Below are positions 11,690-22,600 of a stretch of DNA of 64,000 bases, piece after piece. Numbering within the stretch: position 1 is the first letter of the stretch; the number at the start of each line of letters is the position of its first letter. Under the pieces are notes generated by a model that was given only the letters and a program-made list of their open reading frames with translations, was not told the DNA's origin and did no database searches. Both the position numbers and the translations under genes were made by a program. Origin of the DNA: Euptelea pleiosperma (taxonomy: Eukaryota; Streptophyta; Magnoliopsida; Ranunculales; Eupteleaceae). The DNA lies in assembly GCA_035048495.1 (NCBI GenBank), contig CM068540.1:852829-916828 (forward strand), written 5' to 3'.

Positions 11690-13005
11690 CTAAATGAGCC
11701 ATGTTATCTCACAACAAGTAGTAGCCATTGCGCGATATTCAACCTCAACAGAAGAAGAACGAGAAACAATACTTTGTTTCTTAGACCTCCGTGAGATTGG
11801 AGAAAATCCCAAAAGGACGCAATAACTGATAACAGAGCGGCGTGTTTCAGGGCAACTTGCCCAATCAGAATCACAAAATGCACGTAGCTGAAGAGCACTA
11901 GATGAAGAGAGAAGTATGCCTTGACCGGGTGATTGTTTTATGTAGCGAAGTAACCGATGAACATCATCTAGGTGTGGTTGGGGTGGTTTATCCATGAATT
12001 GGCTGAGGGCTTGAATGGAGAAAACGATGTCAGGCCGAGTTATGGTGAGGTAAATTAAGCATCCAATGAGGCCACGATAAATAGACAGATCATGCAAAAT
12101 GTCACCATCAATGGAATTAAGCCGAAGATTCTGCTCCATGGGAAACATAATAGGCTGAGAACCAAAAAAGCAAGTGTCTTCTAATATTTCAAGAGCATAC
12201 TTTCGTTGAGAGAGATAAATGCCATGCCGGGAGCGAGCTATTTCTAGGCCCAAAAAATATTTGAGAGAACCGAGATCCTTTAAAGTAAATCGATCGCGAA
12301 GAAACTCTTCAAGGGAGATAATAGCGGAGAGATCATTGCTAGCGATGAGAATGCCATCCACGTGTACCAAGATGATGAGAAAAGCATTGGCAGAAGATCG
12401 TGTAAAAAGAGAATAGTCAGCTTTAGATTGGATAAATCCTGCATCCAACAAAGCAGCAGATAATTTTGCAAACCACTGACGAGAAGCCTGTTTAAGACCG
12501 TATAAGGATTTGTGGAGCCGGCAAACCCGAGTCTCGCCCTATCGATTGTAACCAGCTAGAATTAACATGTACACCTCCTCATAAAGATCACCACGAAGGA
12601 AAGCATTATTGATATTGATGTGATGCAGATGCCAATTTTTAATAGCTGCAACGTATAAAAGAACCCGTATAGTGACCAATTTGGCAACGGGTGCAAAAGT
12701 CTCATGGAAATCTAAACCTTCATGTTGACTGTAACCTTTGGCAACGATGCGTGCTTTATAGCGCTCAACGGATCCATCGGAGTTGTATTTGATTTTGTAA
12801 ACCCATTTACAGCAAATGGGTTCTTTATCAGGAGGAAGATCAGTAAGGGTCCAAGTATGATTGTCCTCAAGAGCATTAATTTCAGTAGCCATGGCATCAC
12901 ACCTAGATGATTTATGATCTTTAATAGCCTCCTAAATGATTTAGGTTCAGAAAGAGATGAGATTGTCACAGAAAAAAGCACGGTAAGATGAAGAAAAATG
13001 ATCAT
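11690..13005 (-). pseudogene. Ty1/copia reverse transcriptase and RNase H remnant
   Basis: The minus-strand reading gives a long stretch of copia pol. It begins with a frameshifted leader (EPKSF...), then [37 protein letters not shown], the finger/palm motif ending [15 protein letters not shown], then SLYGLKQASRQWF, the YVDD-box region, KYFLGLEIARS, and the RNase H domain with FCDSDWASCPETRRS and VEVEYRAMA. One TAG at 12539-12541 interrupts a frame that is otherwise open from about 12940 to 11690. Two key acidic residues are replaced: the first palm Asp is Asn (ININNAFL) and the second Asp of the VDD motif is Gly (HVDGILIAS). Gag, protease and integrase are missing upstream. The fragment is therefore inactive. 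Confidence 0.9.
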
Positions 13006-13245
13006 AAGATAAATAACGAGATAAGGGATAAGGAGTACTAACAGTCAGACCATTTGTCGAGTAAGACGACTGGTGGGAGAGAGGTTGCATTACCAAACCA
13101 CAAAGATAATTCTGTAAATAAGTAGGTTGATGACTTATGCATGTTTCCTAATACAAGGGTAGATGGAAGGGACATTTTTTGTCATTTCAAAAAATATATG
13201 TTAGTCAAAGACCGTAATAGACGGTGGATTTACTTTAAAGGAAAC

Positions 13246-13468
13246 TACGTATCCAATCAGGTTCTGACCGTCCAATAGGGGTGTGAATTAGTTTTAACTT
13301 TATTAATTCTATATTCATTTTAACCATTATTCATTTGCCAAACCACAGTATTTACACGCTGGAGTAGTTGTTGGCTGGTGACGAGACTCCGAGTTTTGTC
13401 GATGGCCGATCATCGCAATTGTTTGATTTGGGGTAAGGGTTTAATCTCAAGACTCACATGTTCTTGTT
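13246..13468. repeat. Direct repeat, right copy (A'), inside the Mutator-like element
   Basis: It matches 10908-11160 in the same orientation, from TATCCAATCAGGTTCTGACC to CTCACATGTTCT, with scattered differences and one deletion of about 30 bp. Confidence 0.65.
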
Positions 13469-13749
13469 CAAGGGTAGAAGAAAAGGACATTTTTGTCATT
13501 TCAAAAAATATCTATTAGTCAAAGATGTTAATAGACGGTGGACCAGGTCATAGGGGGGGTTATGTCGGCTTTTTCAAATTGTGGGGATATGTCAAATTTC
13601 AAAGATATAACATGGGGGTGTATGTCAAAAATTCTCTTTTAAAATTTGTTTCACAGTTCCCTCCATTACTTAGATTTCAAAATACCACATTTTGCTTGTC
13701 TTCCCAAAACTGCTATTTTTGTTTACGCTTTCAAGTAAAACTTTGATGA

Positions 13750-14065
13750 CAGGGCCTATCATTAAGGCCGATAGCAAGGCACAATATAAGCCACATGGCA
13801 CGCTCTTAGAGGACTCTGATCATATGGATGTGTGGCCAATCCCTAAGTGAACCTACAAACCAAAATTCAACCCGATTAGTGATTTCAAGGAGTTGGATTG
13901 GACTTATTTTCATGGGTTGATTTTAACCGTAGGAATTTGACCATTATTGACCATTATTTGAGCTACAAAAGTCCAAATGGTTTGAAATCACTGCTCAAGC
14001 TGATTTTTGATTTGTAGGTCCACCTAGGGATCCATACGGTCAGAGTTCTCTAAGAGTGATCTTCA
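13750..14065. repeat. Foldback MITE, family 1
   Basis: It is palindromic, with shared family marks: a GTGGCACGCTCTTAGAG-like arm, ATGGATG followed by GCCAATCC, AACCTACAAACCAAAATTCA in the left half, and the inverse TGTAGGTCCACCTAGGGATC in the right half, with ATACGGTCAGAG near the right end. Other copies in the window are at about 35330, 38540, 39340, 41190, 48030, 48480, 48890, 59310, 60760 and 61340. Confidence 0.7.
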
Positions 14066-14097
14066 CTTCTTTTAAAAACGCTCCTCTATCCTTAACT

Positions 14098-14125
14098 CAC
14101 GTGCAAAGCACGTGCCGCCTACTAG
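14098..14125 (+). mobile_element. Helitron-like 3' terminus
   Basis: CACGTGCAAAGCACGTG forms a 7-bp stem with a 3-base loop, followed by CCGCCTACTAG and then T. A short GC hairpin followed by CTAG with insertion before T is the 3' signature of plant Helitrons. I could not find a matching 5' TC end, so this may be a truncated element. Confidence 0.5.
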
Positions 14126-14264
14126 TTTAAATTAGTCACATTCACGTGTTCTCATCCTTTTTCTCGAACGTCGCATCATAAAACGGTGTATGGCGGAGCC
14201 AATAGACTGACTTCTCTGTTTCAGAAATCTGACAAAAACTTAGGAAAACGATGTAACATGGTAT

Positions 14265-14635
14265 ACCTGACGTATTTTAACGTCAGGTAGTATCATTTAT
14301 TTACTCACCACTGCCTTTTGGGAAAACTGACCGCATGGATGTTTGGAAAACCCCTCGATCAATATTGAGACCCAAAATCACACTGATTGGAAATATATAG
14401 CCATTAGATTTTAGTATTTTTTAATAAATTATTCATACCGTTGGATTCAATAATGGTTTTGAGTACTAAATCAAACGGTTAAAACTCATCAAACAAGCTG
14501 ATTTGTTGGTCTACGAAGGGATCAGTTAAACATCCATACGGTAAGTGGACCCAGATGGCAGCGGTGAGTAACAAAAATACGTTACCTGATGCCAAAAAGA
14601 GTCAGGTATACTTTGTTACTCCTTTTTTTTGAAAG
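14265..14635. repeat. Foldback MITE, family 2
   Basis: The ends GATGTAACATGGTATACCTG and CAGGTATACTTTGTTACTCC are inverted copies. The interior is palindromic and holds ACTGACCGCATGGATGTTTG and CATCCATACGGTAAGTGGAC. Another copy is at 60240-60720, and a half copy begins near 47505. Confidence 0.7.
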
Positions 14636-14844
14636 GTGTATACTTTATTACATCACGACCACAAAACATATAGTAGGTTGCCCTGGCAGAACATCAGCCG
14701 CCTGATACTCATCAGAAGGTTCTTGATGCGTGTCTACTTTATGTCATATGGGATTTGGAGTCAGTTATAGTCTCTCCCAGGTCTCTCGCAGTTCACTCTC
14801 CGCATGCCTCTCTGCTGTCTCATCCCCATCCAAAAAAAAAAAAA

Positions 14845-15120
14845 AAAACCCTAGAAACCCTAAAAATTTCCCTCGAAGCCCTTCCGTTCCCCCCTCTCTC
14901 TCTGAAACGACCGTAGTTCTTTAACTTCTTTTTACCTGCAATTTCACCGAAAGAAACCCTAAAAACCCTAAAAATTTCCTCCGTTTTCTGTCTCTATAAC
15001 TCTCTGCAGCTGCAACGGCACTCTGTATCGAACACTAGAAAGAGCTGGTTCTTTCCTTTGGTGGGGTTTTACTTCTTTGTGTTTCGTGCATCAAAGATCT
15101 GGTGCTTCTGTTCGAACACA
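14845..15120 (+). promoter_or_regulatory. FRS3 noncoding first exon and telo-box cluster
   Basis: Four AAACCCTA-type telo boxes lie at about 14847-14864 and 14957-14972, in a pyrimidine-rich leader with TCTCTC runs. A plausible donor (AA/GTCAGT) is near 15121, and the acceptor TTATACAG ends at 16610, just before the coding exon. I infer that this is the transcribed 5' leader, with a 5' UTR intron of about 1.5 kb. The exact start of transcription cannot be seen. Confidence 0.5.
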
Positions 15121-15238
15121 AGTCAGTTTTCCTTTCCTTTTTTCTTCTCTTTGTATTATTACAGAAATATTAGCTTCTTTCTTTTTTTTTACTGTTAGTG
15201 TCGTTGAGTATTATCTGTACGGTTTTCGTGATCTGTTC

Positions 15239-15262
15239 TCTCTCTCTCTCTCTCTCTCTCTC
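15239..15262. repeat. (CT)n microsatellite in the FRS3 leader intron
   Basis: About twelve CT dinucleotides, soon followed by a poly-T run. A second CT-rich run is at 15601-15626. Confidence 0.85.
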
Positions 15263-15639
15263 ACATCTAGGTTTTTTTTTTTTTTTTTAAAATGGGTTTA
15301 TTTGGTTTGAAATTATATGTGCATTTTAGGGTGTATGCATAACCTGCAGGAAAATGGTTTTTGTGGTTTTTTTTTTCCGGGAGTACTTGGAGATACACTG
15401 GATTTTTAGAAACGTAGGCCTTTTTTTTAATTATTTTCCATTCTTTAGTTTTTATTTCATATTTGTTTGAGTAGTGGTTTTTTTTTGATAAGTTTGAGAA
15501 CTGGGTTTCTCTCGACCTTTTGCATTAAATTTCGTATTTTTGGCATAAATATTGCAATGCAAACTGGTTCTTTTGATTTTTTTTATTGGGGTTTGACGCC
15601 TCTCTCTCTCTTCTCTCTCTCTCTCTAAGAATAAAATGA

Positions 15640-15865
15640 AAAATGGTTGTGGGACCTACATGCAAATGAGTTTAGGGCAATTTTTGGTGAAGATGATCTA
15701 CTCACCATGGAGATCCTACTCACAAAATGTCAGCACTTTCTGTAACATAATGTGAAGTTATAGTTAACGGTAAAAATGGTCAGTTTAGAATATTTAAACT
15801 TGTAACACACTTTTCACAAGGCTAGAAATGTCAGCCCTTATTTCATTTGCATGTGGGCTCGTGAG
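15640..15865. repeat. Foldback MITE, family 3, in the FRS3 leader intron
   Basis: The ends TGGGACCTACATGCAAATGA and TCATTTGCATGTGGGCTC are inverted copies. The interior carries GATGATCT...CACCATGGAGATC. Related copies are at about 15945-16260 (partial), 24693-25017 and 63540-63780. Confidence 0.65.
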
Positions 15866-15944
15866 GCGGTGGTTTTATTTTTCACAAGAATAAAAGTTGA
15901 TGAATTTTGCCAACTATATATACATTTTATATAGAGGTCAGGTT

Positions 15945-16260
15945 ATTTTGACACACATAAGGGCATATTTTATTCAGTTTATTCCAACATTCTTATACCT
16001 ATGAAAAGTGGAATACAAGTTGAAGAATTCTGAACCATTCATTTTATGGTTAACTTTTAAGTCCATGTTTGATAGGGTTAGAAGTTACACGATGTACTGA
16101 TTTTTTGTGAGGATGATTTCTATGCTGAAGAGATTGTCCTCACAAAAGATCAGCCCTTGGTTCGTCTCCACTTGGGCTTGAGGACAATCAACACATAAGA
16201 CCAGTGTCCTCACCATAGTTATCCCTATCACAAAAATCAGTATATTTTGACATTAATATT
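15945..16260. repeat. Foldback MITE, family 3, second copy in the leader intron
   Basis: It shares GATAGGGTTAGAAGTT and TTTTGTGAGGATGAT with the copies at 24693-25017 and 63540-63780, and ends in the ATCAGCCCTTGG ... ACTTGGGCTT arm. Borders are approximate. Confidence 0.45.
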
Positions 16261-16613
16261 TATATGAAAAGTTGACCAGAAGTAAAGGTTTAATTGGATG
16301 GTTATGATTTTTCAGTTTCAACTTTTCATGAGGTTTGGAATGTTGGAATGGACTGATCTTTTTGTATGGATGGTCTCCATGGTAGATGATTCCCTGTACA
16401 GTTTTGATTGTCCAACATGATCTCTATGTGGGCCCAACTCAAGACAAAGACTTGATATTATTGGTCTTTTTTCAATTAGTCGTGTTCTTTTAGTTATGTT
16501 AGTTGTCATCCATGCAGATTGCACCCACTTTTGCTCGGTTGGGATAAGCATGAAGTGGGACTTGGCGTAGTCTGCCCCAAATTAAGACATAAAGACTTGA
16601 TATTATACAGTTG

Positions 16614-19600
16614 ATGAGTATGGACGTCGAAGTTATAGATGTGGAAGGGGGGAACCGTGCAGTAATGGACGCATTAGATGCTGAAGCTCATGAGGATGGG
16701 GAAGAGAAAACAACTGAAAATTCCTCTGAGAAAGAGTTGCCTGCTCAAGATGAAGATGGGACTGGTGAACCACACATGGGTATGGAGTTCGAATCCGAAG
16801 ATGCTGCCAAGACATTCTATGATGAATACGCACGGCGCGTGGGTTTTAGCACCCGTGTTGGTCAATACAGCCGTTCAAAGCCTGAAGGGATTGTTGCTAT
16901 TCGAGAGTTTGTATGTGCTAGAGAGGGTTTGAAAAGGAAGAATGCTGATAGCTGTAATGCGATGCTTAAGATAGAGAGAAAGGATCCAGGCAAATGGGCT
17001 GTCTCAAAATTTGTAAAGGAGCATAACCACTCGACAGTGAGTCCCAGTAAGGTTCATTACCTTAGACCCCGCAGGCATTTTGCTGGTGCGAAGAACATGG
17101 CTGAAACTTACGATGGTGTGGGGCTTGTCCCGAGCGGTATTATGTATGTGTCAATGGATGGAAATCGTGTCTCTGTAGAAACAAATCGCTCAGCTAGGAA
17201 CATCCCCCCTGTAGAACCAAATCGTCCAGTTAAGAATGTTGGGTCGGTAAGTTATGGGAAATCATCTAACCGAAAGAGATCTATTGGAAAAGATGCTCAG
17301 AATCTACTGGACTATTTCAAGAGGATGCAGGGCGAGAATCCTGGCTTCTTCTACGCGATACAACTTGATGGCGATAATCGTATGACTAATGTTTTTTGGG
17401 CAGATGCAAGGTCAAGGGCAGCTTACAGCCACTTTGGAGATGCAGTTACCTTTGATACTATGTACAGGGTGAACCAGTATCGGGTTCCATTCGCTCCATT
17501 CACCGGAGTCAACCATCATGGGCAGATGGTGTTGTTTGGCTGTGCACTACTTTTAGATGAGTCAGAGTCATCCTTTATTTGGCTGTTCAAGACATGGCTT
17601 ACAGCAATGTCTAATCGCCCTCCTATGTCCATAACTACCGACCAAGACAGGGCCGTACAGGGAGCAGTTGCTCAGGTGTTTCCAGAAAGTCGTCACTGTA
17701 TTTGCAAGTGGCACATCTTAAGAGAAGGCCAGGAAAGGTTGGCTCATGTATGTCGTGCTCACCCTAATTTTCAAGGGGATCTTTATAATTGCATCAATTT
17801 AACTGAGACAATTGAGGAGTTTGAATCATCTTGGGGCTCTCTCCTTGATAAATACATTCTCAGGAAAAACGATTGGCTTCAAGCATTGTACAACGCTCGT
17901 CGACATTGGGTCCCTGTGTATTTTCGGGATACCTTCTTTGCTTCAGTTTCTTCAAACCAAGGATTTGAAACTATTAGCTCATTTTTTGATGGGTATGTGA
18001 ATCAGCAGACCAATTTACCTTTGTTCTTTAAGCAGTATGAAAGAGCTTTAGAAGATTGGTTTGAAAAGGAAATAGAAGCAGATTTTGATACAATTTGCAC
18101 CACACCGGTATTGAAGACGCCATCGCCAATGGAGAAACAGGCAGCTAATGTTTACACCAGGAAAATATTCACGAAATTTCAAGATGAACTAGTTGAAACT
18201 TTTGTGTATACTGCAAATAAAATTGAGGGGGATGGGGCTATCAGCACATTCAGGGTTGCGAAATTTGAGGATGACAACAAGGCATACATCGTCACTTTGA
18301 ACTTTCCTGAGATGAGAGCAAGTTGCAGCTGCCAGATGTTTGAGTTCTCAGGCATTCTCTGTAGACATGTATTGACGGTCTTCACTGTAACAAATGTTCT
18401 TACGCTACCATCTCATTACATTTTGAAGCGGTGGACGCGAAATGCCAAGAGTGTGGTCGGATCAGATGAACGTGGTGGTGAACTGCATGGTATAGAAACT
18501 CTGACCACGCGATACAACGGTCTATGCCGGGAAGCCATTAAGTATGCAGAGGAAGGGGCAATAGCTACAGAAACCTATAATGTAGCAATGGGCGCTCTGA
18601 GAGAGGGTGGGAAGAAGGTTGCTATTGTGAAGAAAACTGTCGCGAGAATTGCACCTCCTAACTCTCATGGAAGTAATCAAGAAGACAGTAACAGGAGGAC
18701 CCCTGTTTCGGCTTCGGATATGACCCCGGCACTGTGGCCTCGGCAAGATGAAGTGACCCACCGTCGCTTTAATCTTAATGATGCTGGTGCTCCAACACCA
18801 CCTGTTGCTGATTTAAATCTTCCCCGCATGGCCCCTGTGTCTTTTAATCGGGACGATGGTCCCTCCGATAATATGGTATGGAGACAAAATGATATGCTAG
18901 AATTTATTTTGTTTATTATATCAATTGATTGTGACTGCTAGTACAAAATTACTGATTTTCATATACCTGTATCTTCCAGCTTCAGGAAAAATAGAATAAT
19001 GATATTAAAGAAACTGAAATCTGATAATTTCTTTTATTAATGTAGGTGGTCCTTCCTTGCCTTAAATCAATGACTTGGGTCATGGAGAATAAGAATTCAA
19101 CACCAGCTAATAGAGTAGCTGTCATCAATTTGAAGGTATGCATGTCTAGACTTCAAATTTGTTTCCTATCTTCAATTATTTAATACCACATACTTACATT
19201 AATCTTCTGACTTTTTCACTCCATGGTGGTAATGGTGCATTTAATCTGTTAGTTTTAGTATTAAATTATTTTGTTGAAAGTTTTAGTGTACATCAATACA
19301 AACAAGTGGGAACTGATATAGCCTCCACCAGCTTGGAATTGGATTGGTATAACTTCCAAAATACTAATGTACCCGTGCATGCATATCCTTAAAGAATCAT
19401 TCGAGTGTGTTATGGTCATATGTTTTGTAGCTATCTAAGCTTCTGCGATATAGTTTTGTGAGCTATATCAAACATAGGGTGAACTAATTTAACCAGAAGC
19501 TTTCTTTAACTATTTTGCTTTTCCATTTCAGCTGCAAGATTATAGTAAGAATCCTTCAGGCGAATCAGAGGTGAAGTTTCAGCTTTCTAGGATCACTCTG

Positions 19601-22600
19601 GAACCCATGTTGAGATCTATGGCCTACATCAGTGAGCAGCTTTCAACACCGGCTAATAAGGTTGCTGTTATCAATCTGAAGGTATGCAAATCTGGACTTC
19701 AAACTGTTCTTTTTTAAAAGTTATTTCATACAGTTTGCATGACACTTTTGATGATTCCTTAAATCTTATTTATTTATTCTTGAAATCTATGGTTAAATGT
19801 GATGTTCCAAAACTAGAATGAGTTAGATCTTTGTACTTGCAGCAGCTCAAATCTAGAAGAGATCATGTCAACAACTAAATTATTTAATTGAGCTTTTACT
19901 TGGTCATCTCAACCACTTTAGCTTCTTTGTTGTTCTTAACCTTTTTCTATTAATAAATTCTACACTTATAAAAAAAAGTGAATGCTGGTAATTTTAAGGT
20001 GCTAAATGGTTCCTATCCTTGGCCATAGGAATTTTGTTGGGTGTGACATATAGCTAATTTTAATTGTACACATGTGGGAGAACAAGTGTGTACACGTGGC
20101 CACCATCCCATTCTTTGAACCACAACATGTACATAGGGAAATATTTGCGTAAAAAGTATGTTTGCATATGGTTCAAAATCTCGGTCTCGGCATCTGAACC
20201 GTCTAGTGCCGAGACCAAGTTGACTTGATGATCCAAACCCAAGTCATGGAGGAGCAAATAAAGCATTTTCTGTCAAGTTTTTGAGGCTATTTCTGCTCAA
20301 ACAGTGAGACATAGTTATGTCATTCGAATCAATCCAAGGCAAGTCTGATCCAATGTGGTACAAATGAGTCAACTTGGGCGATACAAACCAGACACAACCG
20401 AATCACCTGAGAACCCGAGGTAAGTCCGATCCAATGTGAATTGCAATTAACAGCTACATCATGATTCGGTCCCTATTGAGACGTAGATGACTCGGGCAAG
20501 TCAACTCAGTCTCACTTGATACTTAAAACCATGTGTGTGCATTCCTGTACGAGGAAATATAGCTTGGCGTGGTTCAGCAATATCCATGCCAGTGCATCAT
20601 CACCTCTATCCCCATAAACTGGTGGATGCACCATTGATCTAGACTACATAGTTGGTGGAGCATCTCTGGATCAACGTCAGCATTTGATTGATGGCTGTCT
20701 GTTGAACAATCTAATAATATGTGAACGCCACAAAAAGTTCATTGATCAGATGATTAGGGTTTTCCTACTCCGTAATACATTGTAGGTGGCCTATTCTGTT
20801 GAAGTGCTGCTCTGCTTGACGCTTATCGATGTGTGGTGCTTTCTTATTAGTGATGGGCGTCACCCCATATTTCACATTTATGCACGTGAATGGGTGGGGG
20901 TGGGAATATGATAGAGTTTACTCCACATCATATTTAAATATAGTCCAGACCTTAAGAGGACATAAAGTATTCCTTAGCTTATTGAGTTTGATTTGCTTTA
21001 TGGGATATTTTGCGTCATTTTGCAAAAAGCATTTCAAAAATAAGGAAATAGGAGAAAAAAGTGAAGCCATATTTAATTGCCGTTTCAACGGCAACATTAA
21101 GAATTTCGTTTCTGGTGTGGAGACGGTGGAGTTTGGAGATCTAAGGCAGTGTTCTTTCGGGGAAAACATATGTATCTGAGTGGGAAAAAGCATAGGGTAG
21201 CTCTAGGAGCTGAAAAGAGATTTTTGATATGATGAAGAGGAAGTTGTTGATTTTAAACATGCGTTAAATTGATAAAAATAACAGGGCATTGTAGATGTGA
21301 AATTTTGTGAATGAGAAGGGTGTAGATTGTATCTGCCGGACAAGTACGTTGTGTAATGGACTTAGGTAGGTTTGATGAGTAAGAGCAAGGTTTTTGTTGC
21401 CAAAATAAATTGGAATTAGGTATGTAAACACGAGATACTTTCCTTTTCATTATTTTTTTCAAAAAGAAATAAGGATCTCTCTCACTTATCAAAAAAAGAA
21501 ATAAGGATCTCTCTCTCTGATAATTAGAACATAATATTTTCAGTTGCAGGTTATTTTTTTTTTGAAATGTTTAAAGAAGCGCAAGGTGTATATGAGGTTA
21601 TTTTTTGCCTCCATTAGGCTAGGGCATAATCTTCTAATTTTTTTTTCAAGAATTTTTTTAAATCCAAAGAAATCATAAAAAATGAATCAGCTATAGAAAT
21701 AAAGAGTGAAATAAGAAAATTAGTTAGGAGATCTTTTTTATGATTTACCATTAAGATCACTTAAAGGCGGGACTTCTAAAAAATTGGCTAATTATTATGT
21801 GGAGGCCTTTATTATTTGTTCTTGTATCATATTTCTATCGTCAATTTGGTTATGTAAACTGCTCGTGTAGTATAGTCCCGAAATGGCTATCCCAACAAGT
21901 AGACGTGTTATATCTTAAGCAAATGTAATGACGTTAACAATCACGGTAGGTTGATGACTTATTTAATATTCGCGATTTCAATCTCAAGAACCTTTATCCT
22001 TATTATCCCATAAAGCTCAAGTTTTTTAATAGTTTGGCGCTTCAGTATTTTTGGTTTCTTTATTATAGGAAGTTTGTAATGTAGGGGCATTTTCACACTA
22101 AGCTCGAGTGGGGGAGCTTGCTTTAATGAGGCACACTCGGGGTGGGATGACCCATGTGAAATGGGACCCACGAAGGAGGGTTCGATTGAGGGCCTGAATT
22201 TGGGTTATAAGATAAAGGAATTTAATCTCAGACTCCCATCAGTTGCGGCTTTTGGGAGTAACCGGAGTATTGGTTAGAAGTTCTGCATCAAATCGGTATC
22301 AGAGCGGGAGGTCTCGTGTTCAAGACTCCTCATCGGGGGTGATTAATGCATGGGCATTTTCACACCGGGCTCGAGCGGGGCAGTCTGCAGAAATCGGGCA
22401 CCCTCGAGGTGGGAGGGCCCATGTGAAATGGGGCCCACGAAGGAGGGTTCGACCGATGGCTTGGATTTGGGCTATGAGATGAAGGAATTTAATCTCATGC
22501 CCCCATCAGTCGCGGCTTTTGTGAGTATTGGTTAGATGTCCTGCATCAGTTTGTTGCTTGAAAACACTAAATACGAGTAAGAAAATGATTTAATCAATCT

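Larger units (their letters stand above)
9833..13636. mobile_element. Mutator-like element (non-autonomous), carrying copia debris
   Basis: Long terminal inverted repeats of about 260 bp (9833-10090 and about 13375-13636) begin GGGAATTTTTGACATA on the left and end TATGTCAAAAATTCTC on the right. They are bounded by an identical 9-bp target duplication TTTTAAAAT (9824-9832 and 13637-13645), the hallmark of Mutator-like elements. The total is 3804 bp. I see no transposase, so it moved with enzymes made elsewhere. Much of the interior is Ty1/copia sequence plus a partial duplication of the right half. Confidence 0.8.

Noticed and set aside
20829..21179. 116-codon frame on the + strand
   Set aside because: It lies within FRS3 intron 3, has no recognisable family motif, and its composition is that of AT-rich noncoding DNA.
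22294..22335. tRNA-like segment (GGTATCAGAGC ... GTTCAAGACTCC)
   Set aside because: It is the primer-binding site of the TRIM, complementary to a tRNA end; no cloverleaf can be drawn.
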